From: Kushneria indalinina DSM 14324
GTDB lineage: Bacteria > Pseudomonadota > Gammaproteobacteria > Pseudomonadales > Halomonadaceae
Assembly (NCBI RefSeq): GCF_003385845.1
Contig: NZ_QRDJ01000006.1
Coordinates: 434,001-498,000 of the forward strand
DNA length: 64,000 nucleotides
Direction: 5' to 3'
Shown here piece by piece: positions 8,658 through 17,818 of this stretch (position 1 is the first letter of the stretch; every line of letters begins with the position of its first letter). Below the pieces are notes generated by a model that saw only the letters and a program-made list of their open reading frames with translations, had not been told where the DNA came from and did not search any database. A program made the translations under genes and the position numbers.

Positions 8658-8811
8658 GGTATGGCCTCGGATGGTGTTGTTATGCCATGGATCGGCAAAG
8701 GGCGGGGCAGCAGCGCGATTTTTTGTGGTTGTTCTCGAGATGGATTCTCGAATTGGTCATCGCAATGCGCTGTCGCCGATGCCCGGTGCCGACAGTGTTT
8801 GAACCAGCAGC

Positions 8812-8842
8812 GTCTGAAACCGCCTCGACGGCGGTTTCAGAC
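8812..8842. repeat. 13-bp perfect hairpin between nirD and the FNT gene
   Basis: GTCTGAAACCGCC (8812-8824) pairs perfectly with GGCGGTTTCAGAC (8830-8842) around a 5-base loop. No T-run follows on either strand. It lies 24 bases beyond the nirD stop and may be an mRNA 3'-end stabiliser or processing site that lowers or separates expression of the downstream channel gene. Confidence 0.75.
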
Positions 8843-8865
8843 AGTCGGCAGTAAAACCGGCGAGA

Positions 8866-9228
8866 TCAGTCAATGACGACACGCTCGCCCTCAATCCGCA
8901 CATTAAAGGTGTCAAGACGCACCCGGTCGTCTTCCAGGCAGACGCCGTCGGTGAGCCGGAAGTGCTGCTTGTAGATGGGCGAGGCAACCACCGGTTCGCC
9001 ATCCTTGTCGCCCACAATGCCGCGACCGATCACGTTGGCCTTCGAGAAGGGGTCATGGTTGGCGATGGCGAACACCTCGGGCCCGCTCTGGCGATCGCGC
9101 CCTTTAGGCAGATAAAACAGCGCAATCTGGCGGCCGTCGTGCAAGGCCACTACGCCCGAGTCATCGACCAGATCCTGGACATCACACAGCACCCGGGGTG
9201 TGTTGTTGATCGCAGTTGCAGTGCTCAT
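8866..9228 (-). CDS. nirD: Assimilatory nitrite reductase small subunit
   Basis: The 120-residue protein is Rieske-fold-like: it has the order of HDPFSKANVIGRGIVGD then SPIYKQHF. It lacks the Cys-His pairs that bind a [2Fe-2S] cluster, as is normal for NirD. It is the small partner of NirB in NAD(P)H-dependent reduction of nitrite to ammonium in the cytoplasm. The start overlaps the nirB stop (TGATG), showing coupling. Confidence 0.92.
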   Translation of the reverse strand: MSTATAINNTPRVLCDVQDLVDDSGVVALHDGRQIALFYLPKGRDRQSGPEVFAIANHDPFSKANVIGRGIVGDKDGEPVVASPIYKQHFRLTDGVCLEDDRVRLDTFNVRIEGERVVID

Positions 9229-11810
9229 CAGCGGATCTCCACGGCAAGGGACTCGATTTCGTCGGCGCGCGCCGGACGAGGCTGGTCACGTTCGGTGACG
9301 TTGATGATGTCCGGGTCGCTGCTGTTGTCGTTGACGAAGGTGCGAAAACGCTTGAGCTTTTCCGGGTCCTTCAGCGCGTTGGCCCACTCGCACTCATAGG
9401 TCTCCACGATGTGGTGCATCTGGCGTTCGAGTTCGTCACCCAGCCCCAGACTGTCGTCGATAACCACCTCCTTCAAGAAGTCGAGGCCGCCTTCGAGGCT
9501 TTCCCGCCACACCGAGGTGCGCTGCAGCTTGTCGGCGGTGCGCACGTAGAACATCAAAAAGCGATCGATGGTGCGAATCAGGGTGGCGCTGTCGATATCA
9601 GTGGCAAAAAGTTCGGCGTGGCGCGGGCGCATGCCGCCGTTGCCGCACACGTACAGATTCCAGCCGGCCTCGGTGGCGATCACGCCGATATCCTTGCCCT
9701 GGGCCTCGGCGCATTCACGGGTGCAGCCCGACACGCCCATCTTGACCTTGTGCGGGGTGCGAAGCCCCTTGTAGCGATGCTCGAGTTCCAGTGCCATGGC
9801 GACACTGTCCTGCACGCCGTAGCGACACCAGGTGTTGCCCACGCAGGACTTCACCGTGCGCAGCGACTTGCCGTAGGCATGACCGGTTTCAAAGCCGGCA
9901 TTGATCAATTCTTCCCAGATGTCCGGCAGCTCGTGAAGCTCGGCACCGAAGAGGTCAATGCGCTGACCGCCGGTGATCTTGGTGTAGAGGTCATATTTTT
10001 TGGCCACTTCCCCCAGTGCGACCAGCTTATCGGGGGTGATCTCGCCGCCGGCGACCCTGGGCATGACCGAGTAGGTGCCGTTTTTCTGCATATTGGCCAT
10101 GAAGGTGTCGTTGGTGTCCTGCAGTGCCACGTTCTGCGGGTCCATGATCGGCTGGTTCCAGCAGGTGGCGAGAATCGAGCCGATGGTCGGCTTGCAGATA
10201 TCGCACCCCAGCCCGTGGCCGTGCTTTTCCAGCAGCTCGTCAAAGGAGGTGATCTCCTCGACGCGTACCAGGGCGTAGAGCTCCTGACGGGTGTACTGGA
10301 AGTGCTCGCAGAGGCTTTTGTCCACTTCCATGCCGCGGGACTCGAGCTCGTGCTCGAACACCTGCTTCAAGAGTGCCGCGCAGCCGCCGCAGCCGGTGCT
10401 GGCCTTTGTCTCGATCTTGAGGGCGGCAATATCGGCGCAGCCCTCGTCAACGGCCCGGCAGACGGCGCCCTTGGTGACGTTGTGACACGAGCAGACCATG
10501 GCGGTGTCGGGCAGGGCATCAGCGCCCAGCATCAAAGCACCGCCCTCGCTTTGCGGCAGAATCAGCGCGGCCGGGTCCTCGGGCAGGTCGATACCGTTCT
10601 GGACGTACTGCAGCAGGGTGTCGTAGTAGCTGTTATCGCCGACCAGGATCGCGCCCAGCGCCTTCTTGCCATCGCTTGAAACCACCAGCCGGCGATAGCC
10701 GCTGCCGGCCTCGTCGATCCAGCGATAGCTTTTGGCCCCCTCGGTGGTGGCGAAGGCGTCGCCGATCGAGCCCACATCGACGCCCAGCAGCTTGAGCTTG
10801 GTCGACATGTCCGCGCCGCTGAAGGGCTCACATACATCGGTGAGACAGCCGGCCACGGTGCGCGCCATGGTGTAGCCCGGCGCCACCAGGCCGAAGATCT
10901 GCCCGTTCCACAGGGCGCATTCGCCGATGGCAAAGATCTCCGGATCGGAGGTGCGACAGGTCTCGTCGATGACGATGCCGCCGCGCTCGCCGATCTCCAG
11001 ACCGCAGTCGCGGGCAAGCCCATCCTGCGGGCGAATGCCGGCAGAGAAGAGCACCAGATCGGTATCAAGATGTTCGCCGTCCTGGAAGTTCATACGGTAG
11101 GCGTACTCACCGTCCGGCTTGGCCACGATCGCTTCGGTGGCACAGTCGGTATGCACGCCCACACCCAGCGCCTCGATGCGCTCGCGAAGGGCGGTGCCGC
11201 CCTGATCGTCCAGCTGGACCGGCATCAGGCGCGGGGCAAACTCCACCACGTGGGCTTCAAGGCCGAGGGATTTGAGCGCGTTGGCGGCTTCAAGGCCCAA
11301 AAGCCCACCGCCGATCACCACGCCGCGGCGGGCGTTAGCGGCGTGATAGCGAATGGCGTCAAGATCGTCCAGGGTGCGATAGACCAGCCTGGCCTGCGGG
11401 TGCTCGCTGACTTCCGGCCCGGGAATAGGCGGCACGAAGGGGTACGAGCCGGTGGCGATGATCAGGCTATCGTAGGGCAGACGACCGTCAGCCGTGATGA
11501 TCTCGCCCCTGTCGCGATCGATCCGCGTGATACGCACGCCCAGATGCAGCGAGACGCCGTGCGTTGCGTGCAGATCGGCTTCGCCCAGGGCGAGGGCGTC
11601 GGCGTCCTTGCCGGAGAAATACTCTGACAGGTGCACGCGGTCATAGGCGCGGTGGCGCTCGTCGCCGAAAACGTGAATCTGATAGTGCTGTGTCGCGCCG
11701 CGTTCGATCAGCTGTTCGACGCAGTGGTGGCCCACCATGCCGTTGCCGATGATGACGAGCTGTTTCTTGTCCTGCTGGATCGCCGCTTCATGAGTCGTCA
11801 GGTGTTGCAT
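9228..11810 (-). CDS. nirB: Assimilatory nitrite reductase large subunit
   Basis: The 860-residue protein has an N-terminal FAD/NAD(P)H oxidoreductase half (IGNGMVGHH near residue 22; GGGLLGLEAA near residue 167). A BFD-like [2Fe-2S] domain follows (CSCHNVTKG near residue 437, then TGCGGC). The C-terminal siroheme/[4Fe-4S] half has KSCVGNTWC near residue 655 and SGCTREC near residue 695. It catalyses the six-electron reduction of nitrite to ammonium. It starts two bases after the upstream FAD oxidoreductase stop and overlaps nirD, so the three genes are one translationally linked unit, probably driven by the sigma-54-like promoter at 13174-13189. Confidence 0.95.
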   Translation of the reverse strand: MQHLTTHEAAIQQDKKQLVIIGNGMVGHHCVEQLIERGATQHYQIHVFGDERHRAYDRVHLSEYFSGKDADALALGEADLHATHGVSLHLGVRITRIDRDRGEIITADGRLPYDSLIIATGSYPFVPPIPGPEVSEHPQARLVYRTLDDLDAIRYHAANARRGVVIGGGLLGLEAANALKSLGLEAHVVEFAPRLMPVQLDDQGGTALRERIEALGVGVHTDCATEAIVAKPDGEYAYRMNFQDGEHLDTDLVLFSAGIRPQDGLARDCGLEIGERGGIVIDETCRTSDPEIFAIGECALWNGQIFGLVAPGYTMARTVAGCLTDVCEPFSGADMSTKLKLLGVDVGSIGDAFATTEGAKSYRWIDEAGSGYRRLVVSSDGKKALGAILVGDNSYYDTLLQYVQNGIDLPEDPAALILPQSEGGALMLGADALPDTAMVCSCHNVTKGAVCRAVDEGCADIAALKIETKASTGCGGCAALLKQVFEHELESRGMEVDKSLCEHFQYTRQELYALVRVEEITSFDELLEKHGHGLGCDICKPTIGSILATCWNQPIMDPQNVALQDTNDTFMANMQKNGTYSVMPRVAGGEITPDKLVALGEVAKKYDLYTKITGGQRIDLFGAELHELPDIWEELINAGFETGHAYGKSLRTVKSCVGNTWCRYGVQDSVAMALELEHRYKGLRTPHKVKMGVSGCTRECAEAQGKDIGVIATEAGWNLYVCGNGGMRPRHAELFATDIDSATLIRTIDRFLMFYVRTADKLQRTSVWRESLEGGLDFLKEVVIDDSLGLGDELERQMHHIVETYECEWANALKDPEKLKRFRTFVNDNSSDPDIINVTERDQPRPARADEIESLAVEIR

Positions 11811-11812
11811 GA

Positions 11813-13075
11813 TCAGGCAGCCTCCTCAAGCTGTTGGATGGCATCCGTGGCGCCAAAAAGCAGGGTGTCGCGACAGGGCGAGAGATCGTTTTGATCCACG
11901 CTCTGGCGGAAATACCAGGGGCCATCACGGGTATCGCCGTAGAGCACGGCGCCGACAAGTCGGTTGTTGCGCAGAATCAGGCGGCGGTAGTCGCCGTGGT
12001 CGGCGTCGAGATAGCGCAGCACCTCGTCACCGGGTTCGGGGGCCAGCAGGCCGAAGGTGTAGAGCTCGACGCCGCTGACCTTGAGCCGCGTGGCGCTGGG
12101 TGTCAGGGCGTAGCGCCGGTCACCGCCGCAGAGCCGGTCGGCCATTACCTCGACCTGCGCCCAGATGGGATCGACCAGGCCAAAGGTGGTGCGCTCGAAC
12201 TCGCAGCACTCGCCCAGCGCCATGACGGAGGCGTCACTGGTGGTCAGGGTGTCGTCCACGCGGATCGCCCGATCGCCAGCCAGTCCCGCCTCGAACCCGG
12301 GCTCGGCGTTGGGCACGATGCCGGCGGCGACCACCACCAGTCCGGCCTCGAGATGTTCGCCGTCATCCAGCCTCACACCGGCGACATGGGTGCCATTGAC
12401 GCTTTCATAGGCGACGGGGTGGCGCTCAAGACGCAGTGTCAGGCCACGGCCCTGAAGCTCGTCGGCCAGCAGCTCGGCGGCGCGGTCATCGAGCTGGCGG
12501 TTCATCAGATGCGCGCCGCGATGCACCACAGTGACCTCAAGACCACGTTTGCGAAGCCCTTCGGCCGCCTCGAGTCCCAGCAGCCCGCCGCCGATCACCA
12601 CGGCGCGGCGCGTGTGCTCTCCGGCCGCCATCAGCGAGGCCACATCCCCGGTGGTGCGAAAGCCGTGGATGCTCTGGAGTTCAGCGCCGGGCAGATCGAA
12701 AAGGCGCGCGCGCGAGCCGGTGGCAATGATCAAATGGTCATAGCCGTGACGCTCATCCCGGTCATCGATGATCTGTCGCGCTGTCCGGTCGATGGCCGTG
12801 ATGCGTCGGCCGCAGTGCAGCGTGATGTTGTGGGCCTCGAACCAGTCCCGGTTGCGCAGGCCGATCGCTGCCTCGTCGACCTCGCCGGCCAGCAGGGGCG
12901 AGAGCAGGATGCGGTTGTAGGCCGGAGTGCCTTCATCGCCGAAGACGTGAATCTCCGGCGGCCGCTCGGGCCGGGTCACCAGCGCTTCCAGCAGGCGCTG
13001 GGTGGCCATGCCGTTGCCGATAATCAGCACGCGCTGCGGGGTAACGTCTGGTTGGGGGTCACGGACCGTTGTCAT
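11813..13075 (-). CDS. FAD-dependent oxidoreductase of nitrate/nitrite assimilation (NirB N-terminal-like)
   Basis: The 420-residue protein resembles the N-terminal half of NirB and rubredoxin reductases: GNGMATQRLLEAL near residue 22, an NAD-binding GGGLLGLEAAEGLRKRG near residue 152, and a third motif LTTSDASVMALGEC near residue 270. It has no BFD [2Fe-2S] domain of its own. NasA ends in such a domain, so this protein could be the NAD(P)H electron donor that feeds nitrate reductase, equivalent to a split NasB/NasC. It is the first gene of the leftward unit ahead of nirBD. Confidence 0.82.
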   Translation of the reverse strand: MTTVRDPQPDVTPQRVLIIGNGMATQRLLEALVTRPERPPEIHVFGDEGTPAYNRILLSPLLAGEVDEAAIGLRNRDWFEAHNITLHCGRRITAIDRTARQIIDDRDERHGYDHLIIATGSRARLFDLPGAELQSIHGFRTTGDVASLMAAGEHTRRAVVIGGGLLGLEAAEGLRKRGLEVTVVHRGAHLMNRQLDDRAAELLADELQGRGLTLRLERHPVAYESVNGTHVAGVRLDDGEHLEAGLVVVAAGIVPNAEPGFEAGLAGDRAIRVDDTLTTSDASVMALGECCEFERTTFGLVDPIWAQVEVMADRLCGGDRRYALTPSATRLKVSGVELYTFGLLAPEPGDEVLRYLDADHGDYRRLILRNNRLVGAVLYGDTRDGPWYFRQSVDQNDLSPCRDTLLFGATDAIQQLEEAA

Positions 13076-13173
13076 GGGGGTTCTCCCGGCGTGATCGACA
13101 TGCGGTTGCCTGTCGGTCGGTGCTGCGGCCCCCCTTTAGGGGCGCGGCGCACCGACGATGCTGCGCATGACCA

Positions 13174-13189
13174 AGCGAATGCCGTGCCA
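13174..13189 (-). promoter_or_regulatory. Sigma-54 (RpoN) promoter match for the FAD oxidoreductase-nirBD unit
   Basis: Reading the minus strand, TGGCACGGCATTCGCT matches the RpoN consensus TGGCACG-N4-TTGCW with a single mismatch and correct -24/-12 spacing. The predicted start is near 13163, leaving an 88-base leader before the ATG at 13075. Confidence 0.7.
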
Positions 13190-13267
13190 GAAAGCGGAGA
13201 ATGCTTTGATTTCAGTCGTTTTTGCGAGCGTGTTTGCTGGCGAGTGGTGCACAGCGGGCGCGTGATG

Positions 13268-13283
13268 TCACCACAAGGGTGCA
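13268..13283. promoter_or_regulatory. NtrC-like enhancer site between the two nas promoters
   Basis: TCACCACAAGGGTGCA contains the dyad CACC-N5-GGTG with a GCA extension, like NtrC sites (TGCACC-N5-GGTGCA). Its centre is about 113 bp and 130 bp upstream of the two predicted sigma-54 start sites, the usual enhancer distance. Further GGTGCA half-sites start at 13246 and 13309, 32 and 31 bp away, about three helical turns. Confidence 0.6.
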
Positions 13284-13379
13284 GCCGGTACGGGTGTGGT
13301 CATCCGTTGGTGCATCCAGCACGTGCCACGCCCGAAATCGGTGCGCCAGCGCCTTCCTGTCACGGTAAAAACCCTGTTC

Positions 13380-13395
13380 TGGCCCGGATATTGCT
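13380..13395 (+). promoter_or_regulatory. Sigma-54 (RpoN) promoter match for nasA
   Basis: TGGCCCGGATATTGCT matches TGGCACG-N4-TTGCW with one mismatch and exact spacing. The predicted start is near 13406, giving a ~135-base leader before nasA. The leader has an inverted repeat (GGATATC 13434-13440 / GATATCC 13462-13468), but I see no convincing terminator, so ANTAR-type antitermination is not supported. Confidence 0.72.
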
Positions 13396-13540
13396 CGTTC
13401 AGGCTATCAATACGGGTCGCGTTCTTTTTTGATGGATATCAGGTTTTGGTCGATCGATGGGGATATCCGGGACGTGGCGCTGGCGGTTCGAGACGGGGCC
13501 GGCCGATTCAGGGTCGTTGCCTGCCGAAAAGGGGATTTTC

Positions 13541-16267
13541 ATGGAAACGAACACCACCTGTCCCTACTGCGGCGTCGGCTGTGGCGTTGTGGCGCAGCAT
13601 GACGCCGGGCGTGGTGACACGCTTGCGGGCGTGACGGGCGACAAGACGCACCCGGCCAACGAGGGCCGGCTCTGCGTCAAGGGCTCGGCGCTGGCACAAA
13701 CGCTGGGTCACGAAGGGCGGCTGACACACCCTCGAATCGATGGGGTTACGGTCAGCTGGGAAACGGCGCTTTCGGCGGTGGCCTCACGTCTGGGCAGCAT
13801 ACGCGCGCAACACGGTGGCGGTGCCATCGCCGGCTATCTCTCGGGGCAGCTTCTGACCGAGGACTATTACATTGCCAACAAGTTCTTCAAGGGCTTTGTC
13901 GGCACCCCGCATGTGGATACCAATTCACGGCTGTGCATGGCCTCGGCGGTGGCAGGCTACAAGCGGGCCTTTGGCGCGGACGCCGTGCCCTGCTGCTATG
14001 AGGATCTGGAAACGGCCGAGCTGGTGGTGCTGACCGGCAGCAATCTGGCCTGGAACCATCCGGTGCTCTATCAGCGTCTGCGCGCGGCCAAAAGCCGCAA
14101 TCCGTTGATGCGGATCGTGGTGATCGACCCGCGGGTCACGGATACCTGCGAGCTGGCCGATCTCTTTTTGCAGATCGCCCCGGGCAGCGATATCGCGCTC
14201 TTTAATGGGCTCTTGAGCTATATGGCGGGCAAGGGCAGGCTGGATCGTGATTTTATCGAGCACCACACCGAAGGCTTCGATGACGCGCTGGCCGCGGCGC
14301 AGCAGGAGGTGCCGGACATCGCCACTGCCGCCGAGCGATGCGGCGTCGATGCCGAACGGCTGGAGACCTTCTACTACTGGTTTGCCACTCAGCTGCATGT
14401 GGTGACGCTCTACTCCCAGGGCATCAATCAGTCCAGCGGCGGCACCGATCGGGTCAACGCCATCATCAACGCTCATCTGGCCGGCGGCAGTATCGGCCTG
14501 CCGGGAGCCGGGCCCTTCTCGATTACCGGCCAGCCCAATGCCATGGGCGGGCGCGAGGTCGGCGGCCTGGCCAACCAGCTGGCGGCGCACATGGATTACC
14601 ACACCCCCGGTGCGCTGGATCGGGTCACGCGCTTCTGGACCACGCCCAACCTTGTACCTGCGCTGCCGGACGGGCCCGGCCACAAGGCATTGGCACTTGT
14701 CGAGGCGATCGAGCGCGGTGAGGTTCAGGCACTGTGGATCATGGCGACCAATCCGCTGGTCAGCCTGCCGGATGCCAACCGGGTGCGCGCGGCCATTCAA
14801 AAGTGCCCGCTGGTGATCGTCTCCGACTGCGTGGCGCGCAATGATACCCTGGCGTATGCCGATATCGTCCTGCCGGCCAGCGGCTGGGCCGAGAAGGACG
14901 GCACCGTGACCAACTCCGAACGGCGCATCTCGCGACAGCGCGGAATACTGCCGCCGCCGGGTGAGGCGCGCCACGACTGGTGGATCATCCGTGAAGTGGC
15001 CCGCCACATGGGCTTTGGCGAGGCGTTCGATTATCAGGGCGTACACGAGATCTTTGATGAGCATGCCAGGCTTTCAGGCTTTGAAAACGATCCTCAGGCC
15101 ACGCCGGACACCGGCTATCGTCTGTTTGATATCTCGGGTCTGGCGGGGATGGATCGCGCTCGCTATGACGCGCTCGCGCCGATCCAGTGGCCGGTGAACG
15201 CTGATGCGCCTCGTGGTACGGCGCGATTGTTCGAGCGTGCGCGCTTCATGACGCCCAACGGCCGGGCAAGACTGATCGCGGTCGCCTCCAGCCCCGCGAT
15301 TCAGCAGCCTGACGGGGAAGCCAGGCTTGTGCTCAATACCGGGCGCATTCGCGATCAGTGGCACACCATGACCCGCACCGCACGGGCACCGCGACTCATG
15401 CATCACCGCAGCGAGCCCTTTATCGAAGTGCACCCCGAGGATGCACGCCACGCCAGCGTACAAAACGGACAGATCGCACGACTGCATAATACGCTGGGCG
15501 AATATCTGGGCCGCGTGCGCGTCACCACCGCCCAGCGTCGCGGCGAGCTTTTCATCCCCATCCACTGGAACGATCAGTTCGCCCACCAGGCGCGGGCTTC
15601 CGCGCTGATCGCCGCCGTCTGTGATCCGCTTTCCGGTCAGCCCGAGTCCAAGCAGGGGCGGGTGGCATTGTCACCGATCACCGCGCAGTGGGAGGCCTGT
15701 CTGCTGTTGGGACATGATGCTCGGGCGCCGCTGGGAGAGAGCGACTGGTGGGCACGTATCCCGCTGACGCACTGCCAGCGCTTCCAGATGATGGGCGAGA
15801 AGACGCCTGACTGGATGACGTGGTGTGAACGCGCGCTGGGCCAGGTACCGACGCTGTGGAGCGAAGACCACGGGCGCAGGCACTTTCGCGCGGCCTGCCT
15901 TCACAAGGGCAGGGTTGTCTGGTGGCTGGCGGTGGCGCCGGTGGGCACGCTCAATGCGATGCTGGGGGATGTTGGCTGGCTGGACGATTGTTTTGCACTC
16001 GAGGCACTCGAGAGTCCGCAACGACGTCGGCTGCTGGCCGGCCGGGCGGCCAGCGGCGAGGATACCGGCGCGACCGTGTGCAGCTGCCACCAGGTGGGCG
16101 AGAAAACCATCCATCGCGCCATCGCCGATGGCTGCAACAGCGTCGAGGCGCTGGGGGAGACACTGGCCTGCGGGACCGAGTGCGGCTCCTGTATCCCGGA
16201 GCTCAAGCAACTTATCGCGGCGCAGCACGCGCGCCGCGATGAAGCCACCGAGCAGGTATCAGTGTGA
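13541..16267 (+). CDS. nasA: Assimilatory nitrate reductase catalytic subunit
   Basis: The 908-residue molybdopterin oxidoreductase begins with an N-terminal [4Fe-4S] motif (CPYCGVGC at residues 7-14 and a fourth Cys in RLCVKG). It continues with the bis-MGD domains (NSRLCMASAV, ASGWAEKDGTVTNSERR, GRIRDQWHTMTR) and ends in a BFD-like [2Fe-2S] domain (CSCHQVGEK ... CGTECGSC, about residues 847-887). It reduces nitrate to nitrite in the cytoplasm. The ATG at 13541 has AAAAGGGG upstream. It is transcribed away from the oxidoreductase-nirBD unit and converges on the GH32 gene with a 3-base gap. No nitrate importer is in the window. Confidence 0.95.
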   Translation: METNTTCPYCGVGCGVVAQHDAGRGDTLAGVTGDKTHPANEGRLCVKGSALAQTLGHEGRLTHPRIDGVTVSWETALSAVASRLGSIRAQHGGGAIAGYLSGQLLTEDYYIANKFFKGFVGTPHVDTNSRLCMASAVAGYKRAFGADAVPCCYEDLETAELVVLTGSNLAWNHPVLYQRLRAAKSRNPLMRIVVIDPRVTDTCELADLFLQIAPGSDIALFNGLLSYMAGKGRLDRDFIEHHTEGFDDALAAAQQEVPDIATAAERCGVDAERLETFYYWFATQLHVVTLYSQGINQSSGGTDRVNAIINAHLAGGSIGLPGAGPFSITGQPNAMGGREVGGLANQLAAHMDYHTPGALDRVTRFWTTPNLVPALPDGPGHKALALVEAIERGEVQALWIMATNPLVSLPDANRVRAAIQKCPLVIVSDCVARNDTLAYADIVLPASGWAEKDGTVTNSERRISRQRGILPPPGEARHDWWIIREVARHMGFGEAFDYQGVHEIFDEHARLSGFENDPQATPDTGYRLFDISGLAGMDRARYDALAPIQWPVNADAPRGTARLFERARFMTPNGRARLIAVASSPAIQQPDGEARLVLNTGRIRDQWHTMTRTARAPRLMHHRSEPFIEVHPEDARHASVQNGQIARLHNTLGEYLGRVRVTTAQRRGELFIPIHWNDQFAHQARASALIAAVCDPLSGQPESKQGRVALSPITAQWEACLLLGHDARAPLGESDWWARIPLTHCQRFQMMGEKTPDWMTWCERALGQVPTLWSEDHGRRHFRAACLHKGRVVWWLAVAPVGTLNAMLGDVGWLDDCFALEALESPQRRRLLAGRAASGEDTGATVCSCHQVGEKTIHRAIADGCNSVEALGETLACGTECGSCIPELKQLIAAQHARRDEATEQVSV

Positions 16268-16270
16268 TGG

Positions 16271-17758
16271 TCAGCCGGCGTCGAGGCTGACATCGATCAG
16301 GGGCACGCTGCCGGACTGCACTGAAAGCGTCACGGGATAGCGGTGCGGCAGCAAAAAGCCTGCCAGTGTGATCGAGAGCTGACGCGTCTCGCCGTGGATC
16401 AGCATCTCGACGCTGCCGTGATCGACCCACCACTGGAGATGAATTCGCCGGCCATCCAGCTCGCCGGCGCGCCGCTCGCCGGGGAAGTGCTGATCAAAGC
16501 GCGCCACGCCGCTTTGTCCCTCACGGCGATAGGCGACTTCGGTGGTGTCCTCGCCGGTACAGAGAATCAACTGCTGCTGCGTGCCCTGCTGCAGCGACAG
16601 CGCCAGCCGGCTGCCGGCGGCCGGTTCCAGCGTCAGCTCGCCGCGCACCAGATCGGCGCCGGGCGTGGCCAGCAGATGATCACCTTCCTTCAGCGGCGCA
16701 TTAAAGGGTGCCACCTCAAGCGGTGAGACCGACCGGGCCAGCTCCGACGCAAAGCGCTGGTGCAGGCGCACCCCCTGATCAGTGGCCGCCAGAGTCAGTT
16801 CGCGGGGCAGGGTCATGGCGCCGCGCCAGCCCGCCTGGGGCGCGTGACCGGCGTACTGCCAGTTGTTGAGCCAGGCGATCGCCAGACGTCGGTCGGGCAC
16901 ATCCGAGAAGCTCTGTACGGCGTAGAAATCGCGCCCCTGATCCATCAACAACAGCGGCGCCTCGGGGGAGTCGTTGTGAAAGCGCTCGCCGTCGAAGTGG
17001 CCGATAAAGTACTGGGTGAAGGAGCCCATGGTGTCCTGCGGTCCCTCGTGGTCGATCCCCACGCCCACGATCAGCACCCAGCGGCTGGCGGATGCCTCGC
17101 CACCTTCAACGGGCAGTTCGAACAGATCGGGGCACTCCCAGGGGCCGTCGGTGTGACACCCCTGGTTGTGGCCGAATTCGCTTGCCAGCTGCCAGTCGAG
17201 CAGGTTGTTGGAGACGTAGAAGCGAATCTGCTGGCCGCAGGCCAGCGCCATCACCCACCGGCCGCTGCGTTCGTGGTAGATCACTTTCGGATCGCGAAAG
17301 TCGCGAAATCCTGGCGCGGCGATGATGGGGTTGCCGGCATACTTGTGCCAGCTGCGACCATTGTCGCGGCTCCAGGCGAGGTGCTGCTCCTGCTCGTAGT
17401 GTTCTTCGTCATCGCCCAGAAAGCGGTGTGCGGTATAGAAGGCCACCAGGCCCTCGCCGCCATCGAACAGACCGATCACGTCATGGCGATCCACCACGGC
17501 GCTGCCAGAAAAGCACATGCCGTGATCGTCAGGGGCCAGTGCCATCGGCAGGTGCTGCCAGGTACAGAGGTCACGGCTGACCGCGTGTCCCCAGTGCATT
17601 GGCCCCCAGATGAGACTGTCGGGGTGGTACTGGTAGAACAGATGGTACTCACCGTCGTGGTAGACCAGTCCGTTGGGGTCGTTCATCCAGCCCTGCGGTG
17701 GGGTGAAGTGGCGCAGCGGCCGCTCGTTGGAGGCTGCCATGGTGTCGGAGCCGCTCAT
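16271..17758 (-). CDS. GH32 beta-fructosidase (sucrose/fructan hydrolase)
   Basis: The 495-residue protein has the GH32 catalytic triad: WMNDPNG (nucleophile D27), FRDPK (transition-state Asp, near residue 155) and ECPDL (acid/base Glu, near residue 210). A C-terminal beta-sandwich domain follows. No signal peptide is visible, so it acts in the cytoplasm on imported sucrose or short fructans, releasing fructose. It is the last gene of a permease-LacI-hydrolase cassette, resembling the csc (non-PTS sucrose) arrangement. The start at 17758 has AGGATGACG upstream. Sucrose versus levan/inulin oligosaccharide cannot be separated by sequence alone. Confidence 0.88.
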   Translation of the reverse strand: MSGSDTMAASNERPLRHFTPPQGWMNDPNGLVYHDGEYHLFYQYHPDSLIWGPMHWGHAVSRDLCTWQHLPMALAPDDHGMCFSGSAVVDRHDVIGLFDGGEGLVAFYTAHRFLGDDEEHYEQEQHLAWSRDNGRSWHKYAGNPIIAAPGFRDFRDPKVIYHERSGRWVMALACGQQIRFYVSNNLLDWQLASEFGHNQGCHTDGPWECPDLFELPVEGGEASASRWVLIVGVGIDHEGPQDTMGSFTQYFIGHFDGERFHNDSPEAPLLLMDQGRDFYAVQSFSDVPDRRLAIAWLNNWQYAGHAPQAGWRGAMTLPRELTLAATDQGVRLHQRFASELARSVSPLEVAPFNAPLKEGDHLLATPGADLVRGELTLEPAAGSRLALSLQQGTQQQLILCTGEDTTEVAYRREGQSGVARFDQHFPGERRAGELDGRRIHLQWWVDHGSVEMLIHGETRQLSITLAGFLLPHRYPVTLSVQSGSVPLIDVSLDAG

Positions 17759-17818
17759 GTCGTCATCCTGTCAATGGGTTGATAAATCCGGTGTCAGTGC
17801 TCGCCCGTCACGAGGTAT

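Noticed and set aside
13250-13330. Flanking GGTGCA half-sites as full NtrC sites
   Set aside because: Their left halves do not match CACC at the right spacing; only the 13268-13283 site is a full dyad.
11834-13432. Long rightward open frame (532 codons) opposite the FAD oxidoreductase
   Set aside because: It mirrors a clear oxidoreductase gene in GC-rich DNA and its translation shows no family motifs. Similar long antisense frames at 6493-7890, 9216-10679 and 18230-19873 were dropped for the same reason.
13406-13540. NasR/ANTAR-type antitermination in the nasA leader
   Set aside because: I could not find the two hexaloop stems or a terminator with a T-run in the leader.
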